Positions 8,584 to 16,189 of a stretch of DNA of 64,000 nucleotides are shown in pieces. The position numbers were made by a program, and so were the translations under genes. The notes beneath the pieces were generated by a model. The model worked only from the letters and a program-made list of their open reading frames with translations. It was not told where the DNA came from and made no database searches. The DNA lies in NCBI GenBank assembly GCA_016841525.1, contig JAENYZ010000003.1, positions 1 to 64,000 of the forward strand, given 5' to 3'. Source of the stretch: Anaerolineaceae bacterium. Its GTDB lineage: Bacteria > Chloroflexota > Anaerolineae > Anaerolineales > Anaerolineaceae. Positions within the stretch are counted from its first letter, which is position 1; every line of letters begins with the position of its first letter.

Positions 8584-9539
8584 AAACACGGATTGAGTTT
8601 GCACATTTACCCACAAGAATTGAAGCCCTGCCAAGACTCTCAGCAGCCTTGCAAGGACCAAGGCTGTTTGTCAAACGGGATGACCAGACCGGACTTGCCT
8701 TTGGCGGTAATAAAACGCGCAAATTAGAGTACCTGCTGGCAGAAGCACGAAACCAGGAGGCTGACCTCTTGATCACTGCTGGCGCTGTGCAATCAAATCA
8801 CTGTCGGCAAACCGTGGCAGCCGCTTCACGATTCGGGTTTGACTGCATCCTGGTCTTGTTTGGCGACCCGCCAGAACCTCCCGACGGTAATCACCTTTTG
8901 TTCTACTTGCTTGGGGCTAAAATTGTTTTTACAGACCGTGATAATGTAAAAAATAAACTAGAAGAAGTATATCAAAAGGCGCACAAGGACGGGCGGAAAC
9001 CCTATTTGATCCCTTATGGCGGCTCCAACCCCACGGGCGCGATGGGCTACGTCAACGCCATGCTGGAACTCGCCCAGCAGGATCCGACCCCGGATTGGAT
9101 TGTCTTCCCCAGTTCCTCGGGTGGCACGCAAGCCGGGATGATGGTTGGCGGGCGCATCAGCGGTTACACGGGCAAGATTTTAGGAATCAGTGTGGACGAG
9201 CCTGCTGATGCACTCAAAACCAATGTGGCAAGATTGGCGACGGATACAGCCGCATCCCTCGGCAAGGATTGGACATTTACTGAGGATGAGATGTTGGTAA
9301 ATGATGACTATACCGGCGGGGGTTACGCCGTGATGGGTGAACCGGAAATTGAAGCAATAAGATTATTTGCACAAAAGGAAGCCTTGCTCCTGGACCCGGT
9401 TTATACCGGCAGGGCTGCAGCCGGTCTGATTGATCTGATCCGCAAAGGATTCTTCGACACATCCGATACGGTGCTGTTCTGGCACACCGGCGGTGGTCCG
9501 GCTTTGTTCGCAAGCAGGTACCAGGAAAAGTTAGTGTGA
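8580..9539 (+). CDS. D-cysteine desulfhydrase / ACC deaminase family PLP enzyme
   Basis: This PLP-dependent fold-type II enzyme most resembles D-cysteine desulfhydrase (DcyD), which converts D-cysteine to pyruvate, sulfide and ammonia. ACC deaminases and D-serine-acting enzymes share the fold. The 319 residues begin with KTRIEFAHLPTRIEALPRLS and carry the cofactor lysine in FGGNKTRKLEYL near residue 45, the substrate loop AVQSNHCRQTVAAA near 80, and the phosphate-binding SSGGTQAGM near 182. The start overlaps the FemAB stop by four bases, so it belongs to the same transcript. Its coupling to two aminoacyltransferases hints at D-amino acid handling around the cell envelope, which is inference. 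Confidence 0.87.
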   Translation: MKTRIEFAHLPTRIEALPRLSAALQGPRLFVKRDDQTGLAFGGNKTRKLEYLLAEARNQEADLLITAGAVQSNHCRQTVAAASRFGFDCILVLFGDPPEPPDGNHLLFYLLGAKIVFTDRDNVKNKLEEVYQKAHKDGRKPYLIPYGGSNPTGAMGYVNAMLELAQQDPTPDWIVFPSSSGGTQAGMMVGGRISGYTGKILGISVDEPADALKTNVARLATDTAASLGKDWTFTEDEMLVNDDYTGGGYAVMGEPEIEAIRLFAQKEALLLDPVYTGRAAAGLIDLIRKGFFDTSDTVLFWHTGGGPALFASRYQEKLV

Positions 9540-9621
9540 ATGGTGAATAGTGGGTGGTAAATGGTTCGTTTATATTCTATAGTAATTCACGAAAATTTCG
9601 CTAGCAAAAAAACATCATAGA

Positions 9622-9729
9622 CCGGAGTGCGGGTTTTAACCCGCTTTATTAGATTTATTTATAATAGTTTTAGAAGAACAAAATATATCGCTAAATCCCA
9701 ATAATTGCAGACTAAAGTCTGCGCTCCGG
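9622..9729. repeat. Paired-hairpin dispersed element, copy 1
   Basis: This is a stretch of about 108 bases whose two ends are inverted copies of each other (CCGGAGTGCGGG and the complement of GTCTGCGCTCCGG). Each end itself folds into a small hairpin: GCGGGTTTTAACCCGC on the left and GCAGACTAAAGTCTGC on the right. A second element of nearly the same length and ends lies at 36286-36392. The interiors are AT-rich and differ. It is MITE- or REP-like, with no coding capacity. Confidence 0.6.
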
Positions 9730-9750
9730 ATGGTCAAGCACATTACAAAA

Positions 9751-9778
9751 GTAGGGGCTCGGCATGCCGAGCCCCTAC
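9751..9778. repeat. Palindromic repeat (GTAGGGGC-type), possible metK terminator
   Basis: This is a 28-base perfect palindrome with arms GTAGGGGCTCGGC and GCCGAGCCCCTAC. On the minus strand it is followed by TTTTG, so it could end metK transcripts, 40 bases after the metK stop. A degenerate relative is at 36515-36542. This is a widespread class of short palindromes in environmental bacterial genomes. Confidence 0.65.
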
Positions 9779-9817
9779 ATATATAAATATACTCATTTAA
9801 TCGGACTAAAATGTGAG

Positions 9818-11032
9818 CTACAACCCAGCGGCATCCCGAAGCAGATCGGCTTTATCGGTCTTTTCCCAGGTTAAATCCAGGTCGTCGCGGCCGAAATGCC
9901 CATAGGCAGCCAATTGCTGGTAGATCGGTCGGCGTAATTTCAGATCGCGTATGATCGCACCCGGTCGCAGATCAAAATGCTCCCCAATCAATCGTGAAAT
10001 CTTGCTGTCATCAACTTTTCCGGTGCCAAAAGTCTCAACATTGATCGAAAGTGGGTGAGCAACACCAATCGCGTAAGCAACCTGGACCTCACATCGGTCT
10101 GCCAGTCCTGCAGCGACCACGTTCTTTGCCACCCAGCGAGCAGCATAAGCACCAGAGCGATCCACCTTCGTCGGGTCTTTTCCGCTAAAAGCACCGCCGC
10201 CGTGGCGGCCCATTCCGCCATAGGTATCCACAATGATCTTCCGTCCTGTAAGGCCGGCATCGCCCATGGGTCCGCCCGTTACAAAACGGCCGGTTGGGTT
10301 CACATACACGATTAAATCATCATCGACCAATTCCTTGGGTAAAACTGGTTTGATGATCTCTTCGATCACACCCTCCCGAATTTGCTGATTGGTAACATCC
10401 GGGCTGTGCTGGGTGCTGATCAGCACTGTGTGGATGCGCTTGGGCACACCGTACTCGTATTCTACGGTCACCTGGCTCTTGCCATCCGGCCAAAGGAAAT
10501 CCAAATCATTCGCTCGACGGGCTTCCGCCAGGCGGCGTGTAAGCTTATGCGCGTAATAGATCGGCATCGGCATCAGAACGTCGGTTTCGTTGCAGGCATA
10601 ACCAAACATCATGCCCTGGTCGCCAGCGCCGATCGCCTCAATCTCAGCGTCTTCATCCACTTCACCTTCTTTGGCTTCCTTGGATTTGTCCACGCCAAGG
10701 GCAATATCCGGGGATTGGTTGGCTAAAGCAACCATTACACCGCAGGTTGCCCCATCAAAGCCTTTCTTTGCCCGATCATAGCCAACGCCAATGACCACCT
10801 CACGCACCAACTTATCAAAATCAGCAAAGCCTGTGGTCGTGATTTCGCCTAAAGCCATGATGAAACCAGTCTTGGTAGCGCATTCACAAGCAACCCGTGA
10901 ATAGGGGTCCTGTCGTATCAACTCATCCAAAACAGCATCACTTACCTGGTCACAGAGTTTGTCTGGGTGACCTTCTGTCACAGATTCTGATGTAAATAAA
11001 TATTTGGGTAAATTCATAAACGTTAAAGTCAT
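9818..11032 (-). CDS. metK: S-adenosylmethionine synthetase
   Basis: MetK makes S-adenosylmethionine from methionine and ATP in the cytoplasm. The 404-residue protein has all the family marks: [24 protein letters not shown] at the N-terminus, [12 protein letters not shown] near 137, and the phosphate loop [22 protein letters not shown] near 278. An insert with [10 protein letters not shown] before GAGDQG makes it a little longer than the E. coli enzyme. The start at 11032 follows GGAGG nine bases upstream; a second Met five codons in is less well placed. The transcript starts with a SAM-I riboswitch, so the gene is repressed by its own product. A palindrome just downstream may terminate it. 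Confidence 0.97.
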   Translation of the reverse strand: MTLTFMNLPKYLFTSESVTEGHPDKLCDQVSDAVLDELIRQDPYSRVACECATKTGFIMALGEITTTGFADFDKLVREVVIGVGYDRAKKGFDGATCGVMVALANQSPDIALGVDKSKEAKEGEVDEDAEIEAIGAGDQGMMFGYACNETDVLMPMPIYYAHKLTRRLAEARRANDLDFLWPDGKSQVTVEYEYGVPKRIHTVLISTQHSPDVTNQQIREGVIEEIIKPVLPKELVDDDLIVYVNPTGRFVTGGPMGDAGLTGRKIIVDTYGGMGRHGGGAFSGKDPTKVDRSGAYAARWVAKNVVAAGLADRCEVQVAYAIGVAHPLSINVETFGTGKVDDSKISRLIGEHFDLRPGAIIRDLKLRRPIYQQLAAYGHFGRDDLDLTWEKTDKADLLRDAAGL

Positions 11033-11065
11033 TATTGAGAACCTCCGTGTCTCATTAAAGATTAG

Positions 11066-11094
11066 CGCCCCTTCGGTTTCATACGAGAGGGGCG
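11066..11094 (-). terminator. Expression-platform hairpin of the metK SAM riboswitch
   Basis: On the minus strand a stem with arms CGCCCCT and AGGGGCG lies between the riboswitch and metK. Its 5' arm (CCCTCTC, complement of 11085-11091) can pair with GAGAGGG, the 3' strand of riboswitch helix P1 (complement of 11112-11118). That gives the standard choice between antiterminator and terminator. The U run after the stem is weak (CUAAUCUUUAAU). Confidence 0.6.
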
Positions 11095-11109
11095 TAAATG
11101 AGCATTGGC

Positions 11110-11221
<112 letters not shown>

Positions 11222-11447
11222 CCGCGTGGGGCTATTTAATTTGTACGATGAGATTATAACACCAAAGCATTAAAATGCAAATTTTTTTGTGAGTTTATGA
11301 AAATTTTCCCAAAATTTACAACCTGAAAATTGAGGCTAAAATCTATAAAAGATTTTAGATTATAAGCTTGATGTCTGATGACACACCGTACGAATCAGAA
11401 GCCTTAATAATAATATATGCCATGTTCATATGATTAAGAATTGTTTT
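11222..11447. other. AT-rich intergenic stretch between metK leader and methyltransferase gene
   Basis: About 225 bases, rich in A and T, hold the unassigned promoter of the metK leader and the 3' end of the methyltransferase transcript. I see no open frame of note, no clear terminator with a T run and no repeat. Confidence 0.4.
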
Positions 11448-12197
11448 TCACTTAATTTTTTTTATTGCATGTAAAAGCATTCTCGGTGTATTGAGATCAT
11501 AAGACTGCCTTTCTAAATTTCCGTAAACATTATAAATACTAAAACCTGCTTGATCCAGCAATTTTATAATTTCCTGGAAAGTAAAAGCCCTTATCGAAGT
11601 TTTCCATTTTAATATTTGTCCATCTCTTTTTATGAAGATATTTTCAGTATTAAGACGCCCTTTGAGGTTATCAAATTGTCGTCGTTCAAGATAGTATCCA
11701 ACTTTACGCTCAACCCAATAAGCAGGTTGAAAATGGCGCAGAATCCAATCGCGATTAAAAAAATCCAAAATAAAATGACCATTCATCTTTAAAGCCTGGT
11801 TAACCGCTCCAAACACATTAAAATTTTCACGATCTTCCTCAAAAAAACCCCAAGCACCAAACATGATAAAAACCAGGTCAAATTTATTTTCAAAAGGAAT
11901 ATCCCTCATATCCCCAATTATCCACTGATTGGATAAACCTAGTTGTGAAGATTTCTCGGTTGCGGTTTGTAAGAAATCAGAACTAATATCCATGCCAATA
12001 ACGTTGTATCCTAATTCAGCAAGTCGAATTGAATGACGACCGGTACCACAGCAAAGATCAAGTATGTTAGACAGTAACGGGAGCGATGTTTCGTCAATTA
12101 AAAATACAACTTCTGACATAGTAACATCGTCAGTTAATCCATAGATGTTTTCGTAGTCACCAGAAAGGATTGACGGTGTCTTTTCCCACCATTTCAT
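11448..12197 (-). CDS. Class I SAM-dependent methyltransferase
   Basis: This 249-residue soluble methyltransferase has motif I as NILDLCCGTGRHSIRLAELGYNV (near residue 50), the acidic end of strand 2 (GMDIS), motif II IIGDMRDIPF and motif III DLVFIMFGAWGFFEE. The substrate cannot be told. I chose ATG 12197 because AGGAGG lies just upstream; a GTG seven codons earlier contains that ribosome site and is unlikely. Codon use is visibly more AT-rich (many AAT, ATA, TTA) than in metK or the following genes, which may mean recent acquisition. It is separated from the GNAT gene by about 60 bases on the same strand and could be cotranscribed with it. Confidence 0.85.
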   Translation of the reverse strand: MKWWEKTPSILSGDYENIYGLTDDVTMSEVVFLIDETSLPLLSNILDLCCGTGRHSIRLAELGYNVIGMDISSDFLQTATEKSSQLGLSNQWIIGDMRDIPFENKFDLVFIMFGAWGFFEEDRENFNVFGAVNQALKMNGHFILDFFNRDWILRHFQPAYWVERKVGYYLERRQFDNLKGRLNTENIFIKRDGQILKWKTSIRAFTFQEIIKLLDQAGFSIYNVYGNLERQSYDLNTPRMLLHAIKKIK

Positions 12198-12259
12198 ATT
12201 ACCTCCTATGCTTTCCACAAGTTTTACAATCTTCTAATTCATTACAAAAGAAGGTTAAT

Positions 12260-12736
12260 TTACATCCCAATCCCTGGCACAGTATATTGCTCCCCGGAAC
12301 TTTGGAGAAGACGGGGATTGACCCTGCCCATCCACTTCTCAGGCAAGTACAATTTCTGAAATCCGCCATATTCCCCATACAGCTCATGGGCATCGCGGGT
12401 GGCCAGCATGGTCCAGCGTACACCCTCCTCATCCAGTACATCGAGGATGGTTTCAGTCAGCCATTTGCCCAGCCCCTGTCCCTGGTATTCTTCCAGGATA
12501 AACACATCGCACAAATAGGCGAAAATGGTGTAATCAGTAACGACCCTGGCAAAACCGATTTGCTTATCTCCTTGAAAAACGCCGAAACAAAGCGAGTGCT
12601 CAATCGATTTCTCTGTCATCTCGCGTGTTCGTCCAGTGGTCCAATAAGCTTCTTCTGTCAGATAGCTGTGAATCACATCGATTTGCAAATCCACCTTGTT
12701 TGTGCTGATTCTAAATACGCCTCGTTTGATTTCCAT
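12260..12736 (-). CDS. GNAT family N-acetyltransferase
   Basis: This 158-residue GNAT acetyltransferase has the acetyl-CoA pyrophosphate loop EYQGQGLGKWL (near residue 91), preceded by the beta-4 strand CDVFILE and followed by TMLATRDAHELYGEYGGF. It is clearly homologous over its whole length to the C-terminal half of the next gene upstream (12775-13713): both share RGxFxxS, YW-x-RxxE, GFARVVTD, DVF, GQGLGKWL and LATRDA-x-xLY-x-YGGF. ATG 12736 follows AAGGAG; a TTG two codons earlier is an alternative. The substrate is unknown. It is probably a small amine or an amino-acid-like toxin, as in other stand-alone GNATs of this type. Confidence 0.87.
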   Translation of the reverse strand: MEIKRGVFRISTNKVDLQIDVIHSYLTEEAYWTTGRTREMTEKSIEHSLCFGVFQGDKQIGFARVVTDYTIFAYLCDVFILEEYQGQGLGKWLTETILDVLDEEGVRWTMLATRDAHELYGEYGGFQKLYLPEKWMGRVNPRLLQSSGEQYTVPGIGM

Positions 12737-12774
12737 TTTCAATTCTCCTTCATGTATCTTTTAACACCTGATCA

Positions 12775-13713
12775 TTATTGATCAGCCTTCATTCTTCTCA
12801 TCCATTTTGCCGGATCTTCAATCGGTGAAAATCCGCCATAACGCTGATACAGCTGCTGGGCGTCACGGGTTGCCAGGAGCATATCATTGATCCCATGCTG
12901 ATCTGAGAATTTACAGGCGGCTTCAACCAGCCACTTTCCCAAACCCTGACCGCGAAAGTCCTGATGAACAAAAACATCAGCCAACCAGGCAAAGGTCGCC
13001 TGGTCTGTCACCAAACGGGCAAACGCCACCTGCTTACCAAGATGATAAATCCCTAAACAAACAGCGTTTTGTACGGAACGGATAATCTTTTCCAGAGGAC
13101 GTCTCTCCGCCCAATAAGACTGTTTAGAAAGGAAGTCCTCAATCACATCCAATTGAAGGCGTTCTTTATCAAAACTCAATATAAAGTCACCGCGTTTTTC
13201 TTCTTGCAGATTGTCATCTGGCTCGAATATTTTCTCCATATCAAAATCCTTTGGAATTTCAGAAATTACATCTTTGATTCGAACCCCTGCTTCATAGCTA
13301 AAATGGAAATGCTGGGGATGTTCACCAGCCAAAATTTTTGGTAAAAAGACATGAATATTGTCGACAACTTCCGGGGCAGAACACGCCCAATCTTTTGGCT
13401 TCCATGCTAATACCCCTTCATGGTTGGTAATAAAGTTTGGATGAGACACCTGAGCTGTAAATATTGCGATACCGCCTGGGGGAATCTCAAAACCATCCCA
13501 GGTTAACAAGCCTTCAAATTGCGGCGCGTCAATCTCATATCCCGTTTCTTCTTTGACCTCCCGAATTACAGCCTTGCGTGGTGTTTCGCCTGGTTCGATG
13601 TGCCCGCCAACACCGTTCCATAAACCCTGGTTGGGAGGAAAATTGCGATGGAGCATCAAAACCTGGTCATCATGCAAAAGGAAACAAAGCGTAAACCCAG
13701 GGTTTATCGTCAT
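12775..13713 (-). CDS. Nudix hydrolase - GNAT acetyltransferase fusion
   Basis: This 312-residue two-domain protein begins with a MutT-like Nudix domain (residues 1-135), whose Nudix box GGHIEPGETPRKAVIREVKEETGYE is intact and predicts hydrolysis of a nucleoside diphosphate derivative such as 8-oxo-dGTP. After a linker of about 35 residues, a GNAT domain (about 172-310) carries the acetyl-CoA loop DFRGQGLGKWLVEAA. The GNAT half is a paralogue of the neighbouring stand-alone GNAT. The stop overlaps no gene, but the start overlaps the YcaQ-like gene's stop by four bases, implying coupled translation. I infer a duplication of the GNAT followed by fusion, or fission of a fused ancestor. The link to a DNA repair enzyme suggests nucleotide-pool or damage-related work. 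Confidence 0.9.
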   Translation of the reverse strand: MTINPGFTLCFLLHDDQVLMLHRNFPPNQGLWNGVGGHIEPGETPRKAVIREVKEETGYEIDAPQFEGLLTWDGFEIPPGGIAIFTAQVSHPNFITNHEGVLAWKPKDWACSAPEVVDNIHVFLPKILAGEHPQHFHFSYEAGVRIKDVISEIPKDFDMEKIFEPDDNLQEEKRGDFILSFDKERLQLDVIEDFLSKQSYWAERRPLEKIIRSVQNAVCLGIYHLGKQVAFARLVTDQATFAWLADVFVHQDFRGQGLGKWLVEAACKFSDQHGINDMLLATRDAQQLYQRYGGFSPIEDPAKWMRRMKADQ

Positions 13714-14906
13714 TGCAGTGCCTCCTGCAGTTCAGGCGGATCACTGGCATTTATTTCTATTTGTTCCATACCATGCCAACTTGTGAAATTCACCAATGTC
13801 GTCTTAATTGTTTCAATTAAGTCCTGGGTTAGATCAATCCCGGGTTCCAAATAAATGTTTTTGATCTCCATTTTCTTATCTTTACGATGGGCTTTAGGAT
13901 CTAAGCGTCCAATGAGATTGCCATTGTATAAGATTGGCAGGCAAAAATAGCCAAATTTACGGTCCCTGGCAGGGGTGAATGACTCCATTTTATAGTCAAA
14001 ATTGAACAGGTCCAACAGGCGCTCACGATCTGAAACAAGGGGATCAAAGGGTGAGAGAAAAGTAGAATATGTGGGAGCAGCGTCCTGCTCAATAACGCTC
14101 TCAACCATTTCACGGTTATCCGGGTGAATATACGCAGGTTGATCCCATCCTTCCACCGCTACCTGGTCAAGCTGTCCCTGATCCACAAGTTTTGTGAGCT
14201 CTTGCGAAATACCTGTTTTCAACAGATAGAAATAGGGTGCGATCCAATCTTCTTTAGCAATCCCCAGCGCGCGGACAGCTCTCAATAATAAAGCCTGACG
14301 AGCCGACTTTAAATCCAAAGCATCCTCGTCCTTCCAATCCGGCAGTAACCGTTCACGCAGATCAAAATATCGCCGAAAATTGTCACGATGGGAAACCATT
14401 AATTCCCCGGTTGCAAACATACGATTCAAAGCCATTTTCTCTTTTTTGATGTCACCCCAGCCTGTAAAAAATGTTTTTGAATCAAAATCAGAAGATGTTA
14501 CCGGTCCCTTTTCTTCAATAATTGACCGCACTTCATCAATAATATTTTGATTCTGATCTCCCCACTTTTTCCAACCATTCCCAGTACGCTCATCGTAAAG
14601 GATCATCCCGCGAAAGATTGGGTAATCCTCGATCGGCAGGTAACACAGGGCATGTGCGTAATACTCGAACAGCCACCCATTTTTATAGATTTCATCCAAC
14701 CATGATGGATTAAATGGACCCAAACGGCTCCATAAAACCAGGAATTGAGATCGCCTGACTGCCTGGATGGTATCAATCTGGAGGTAACCCATCTGTCGAA
14801 TAATTGGTAACAGGTCATCCTTTGAAGCAGGTTTCTCAGGTCCAGTCAATAAACCCTGCGCCCCCAACATACTCCTGCGAACAACATCTTTCGTGATTTT
14901 ATTCAA
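13710..14906 (-). CDS. Winged-helix DNA glycosylase, YcaQ/AlkX family (HTH_42)
   Basis: This 398-residue protein of the winged helix DNA-binding family includes bacterial AlkZ and E. coli YcaQ (AlkX), glycosylases that unhook alkylated bases and interstrand crosslinks. The active-site motif near residue 43 reads Gln-Ile-Asp within MGYLQIDTIQAV, the Q-x-D form of the YcaQ branch rather than the Q-x-Q of antibiotic-producer AlkZ. Other typical pieces are RSQFLVLWSRLG and the C-terminal GRLDPKAHRKDKKMEIKNIYLEPG. It is translationally coupled to the Nudix-GNAT gene downstream by a four-base overlap, which strengthens a repair role for the pair. No nearby toxin or antibiotic synthesis genes are seen. 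Confidence 0.87.
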   Translation of the reverse strand: MNKITKDVVRRSMLGAQGLLTGPEKPASKDDLLPIIRQMGYLQIDTIQAVRRSQFLVLWSRLGPFNPSWLDEIYKNGWLFEYYAHALCYLPIEDYPIFRGMILYDERTGNGWKKWGDQNQNIIDEVRSIIEEKGPVTSSDFDSKTFFTGWGDIKKEKMALNRMFATGELMVSHRDNFRRYFDLRERLLPDWKDEDALDLKSARQALLLRAVRALGIAKEDWIAPYFYLLKTGISQELTKLVDQGQLDQVAVEGWDQPAYIHPDNREMVESVIEQDAAPTYSTFLSPFDPLVSDRERLLDLFNFDYKMESFTPARDRKFGYFCLPILYNGNLIGRLDPKAHRKDKKMEIKNIYLEPGIDLTQDLIETIKTTLVNFTSWHGMEQIEINASDPPELQEALQ

Positions 14907-14916
14907 TCAAATATCC

Positions 14917-15147
14917 TTAATCTTCTTTACAATCGATGCTTTGCGCGGCTGCATTTAGAAGCATTTCACCCAATTTTCGGGCTTGTGATTGCGTCAGGTA
15001 AATATGGGTTTCCCCAGCACGCAAAAGCCTTTCTTCTGGTGAGCAGCTTTCAATCACCCTGATGCAAACATTATCTTCCAGGTCCTGGTCTTCGCATTCA
15101 TAAAAAATGTCAACTTCCAGAGTCCCATCAAGTAAATAAATGGTCAT
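14917..15147 (-). CDS. Small protein of unknown function
   Basis: This 76-residue acidic protein begins MTIYLLDGTLEVDIFYECED. I do not recognise it. It has four cysteines spread through the chain (near residues 17, 25, 33 and 72) but no CxxC pair, no signal peptide and no membrane segment. The pattern of strands followed by a helix (LTQSQARKLGEMLLNAAAQ) suggests a small alpha/beta fold. ATG 15147 follows GAGGAG six bases upstream; an earlier in-frame start at 15168 includes that ribosome site and is less likely. It lies 10 bases upstream of the YcaQ-like gene and probably heads its operon. Confidence 0.6.
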   Translation of the reverse strand: MTIYLLDGTLEVDIFYECEDQDLEDNVCIRVIESCSPEERLLRAGETHIYLTQSQARKLGEMLLNAAAQSIDCKED

Positions 15148-15418
15148 ACATAACTCCTCGATAGACACTTACCACTGTTCTATTTTCCAAATCATATCAT
15201 TAATTTAACTCTCGTGTACCAATTTTACAAATTATTAAAACCTGTTCATATTTATAAAATACACAAATATTCTCAAGCTAATAGAAGGAAAAGGCATTTC
15301 TTTGGACATTTTCGCCAATCTGATAGTTTCTGAGAGTCTCATTTCGGTAAACTCATGGCAGTAAATAAAAAAATTATGTGTGGAAAAGCTTTTTCCGACA
15401 TTTTAAGGAGTGAATAAA

Positions 15419-15820
15419 ATGGAAGTACCACGTCATTGGCGGTTAAAAAAACAACGTTACGCCCTGGTTGGAGAAGTCTGCCCGCACTGCGAAGCCAAGA
15501 TTTTCCCACCGCGAGATGTCTGCCCGGAATGCGGCGGTGAAGCTAAAACAGCTTACGCCTTCAGTGGTAAAGGTGAGGTGTATTCATTCACTCGTATGGG
15601 CAATGCCCCTGCTGGCTTTGAAGAACAGGCGCCTTACACCGTTGCCCTCATTAAACTCCAGGAAGGGCCCATTGTAACAGCACAGCTGACCGACCTCGGC
15701 AATCAGGAAGTCCAAATCGGGATGCCAGTTGAGATGGTCACCCGAAAACTTCGTTCAGACGATGGCGAAAAGGGCATCCTCGTTTACGGATATAAGTTCC
15801 GCCCGGCAATGGCTGCCTGA
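15419..15820 (+). CDS. Zn-ribbon OB-fold protein (DUF35 family)
   Basis: This 133-residue DUF35/Zn-ribbon OB-fold protein has an N-terminal rubredoxin-like zinc ribbon with two CPxC knuckles (CPHC near residue 22, CPECGG near 37), followed by an OB-fold (GEVYSFTRMGNAPAGFE...). Members pair with acetyl-CoA acetyltransferases, HMG-CoA synthases and other thiolase-like enzymes, and help channel acyl-CoA; no such partner is in this window. ATG 15419 follows AAGGAG eight bases upstream; a GTG at 15410 is also in frame. A strong terminator follows at 15844, so it is a single-gene unit. Confidence 0.88.
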   Translation: MEVPRHWRLKKQRYALVGEVCPHCEAKIFPPRDVCPECGGEAKTAYAFSGKGEVYSFTRMGNAPAGFEEQAPYTVALIKLQEGPIVTAQLTDLGNQEVQIGMPVEMVTRKLRSDDGEKGILVYGYKFRPAMAA

Positions 15821-15843
15821 AAAATATCCATTAGATAATTATT

Positions 15844-15874
15844 AGCACTTTCCGACTGGAAAGTGCTTTTTTTA
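15844..15874 (+). terminator. Rho-independent terminator after the DUF35 gene
   Basis: A ten-pair stem with arms AGCACTTTCC and GGAAAGTGCT, a four-base loop and a run of eight T residues lies 23 bases after the stop. It insulates the beta-glucan locus from upstream transcription. Confidence 0.92.
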
Positions 15875-16067
15875 TTTTTATATAATCTGTAAACCATTTT
15901 GGCATGTTAATTTAGCAAAACAAACCGCTTGATTTCTTCCAATGACTTATTTTATCAATTTCTTTGTCTTACACCAAAAGAATCGATTATTCAAACCATA
16001 AAAATAGAATTCTGCATCCAATAAGATTACAGAACATTAGAATTCCCTGATTTTACAAAATTGATTA

Positions 16068-16096
16068 TTGACAAATCCCTAAAAATCTTATATTAT
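16068..16096 (+). promoter_or_regulatory. Sigma-70 type promoter of the beta-glucan regulator
   Basis: A perfect -35 TTGACA (16068-16073), a 17-base spacer and a -10 TATTAT (16091-16096) predict a start near 16103. This is the best promoter seen in the window. It lies about 90 bases upstream of the LacI-family gene, and its start region is covered by the operator described next. Confidence 0.85.
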
Positions 16097-16104
16097 AGAA
16101 TATA

Positions 16105-16118
16105 TGAGAGCGCTCCCA
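16105..16118 (+). promoter_or_regulatory. LacI-family operator, CelR-like
   Basis: TGAGAGCGCTCCCA differs at one position from the 14-base palindrome TGGGAGCGCTCCCA, known as the site of the cellulose regulator CelR of Thermobifida, and has the central CG step of LacI-family operators. It lies just after the predicted start point, ideal for repression. The regulator encoded directly downstream probably binds here and is released by a beta-gluco-oligosaccharide. I found no second copy in the intergenic regions of the locus. Confidence 0.8.
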
Positions 16119-16189
16119 CAAAGAAATCTTAATAAACTCAAAATAATTTCATAAACAATGCTTAATAGTTATTAAAAAATCAGGGTAAA

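Noticed and set aside
12775-13713. Possibility that the Nudix-GNAT fusion is an artefact of a missed stop codon
   Set aside because: The frame is continuous through a linker of about 35 residues with normal composition, and both domains keep their motifs, so a real fusion is the simpler reading.
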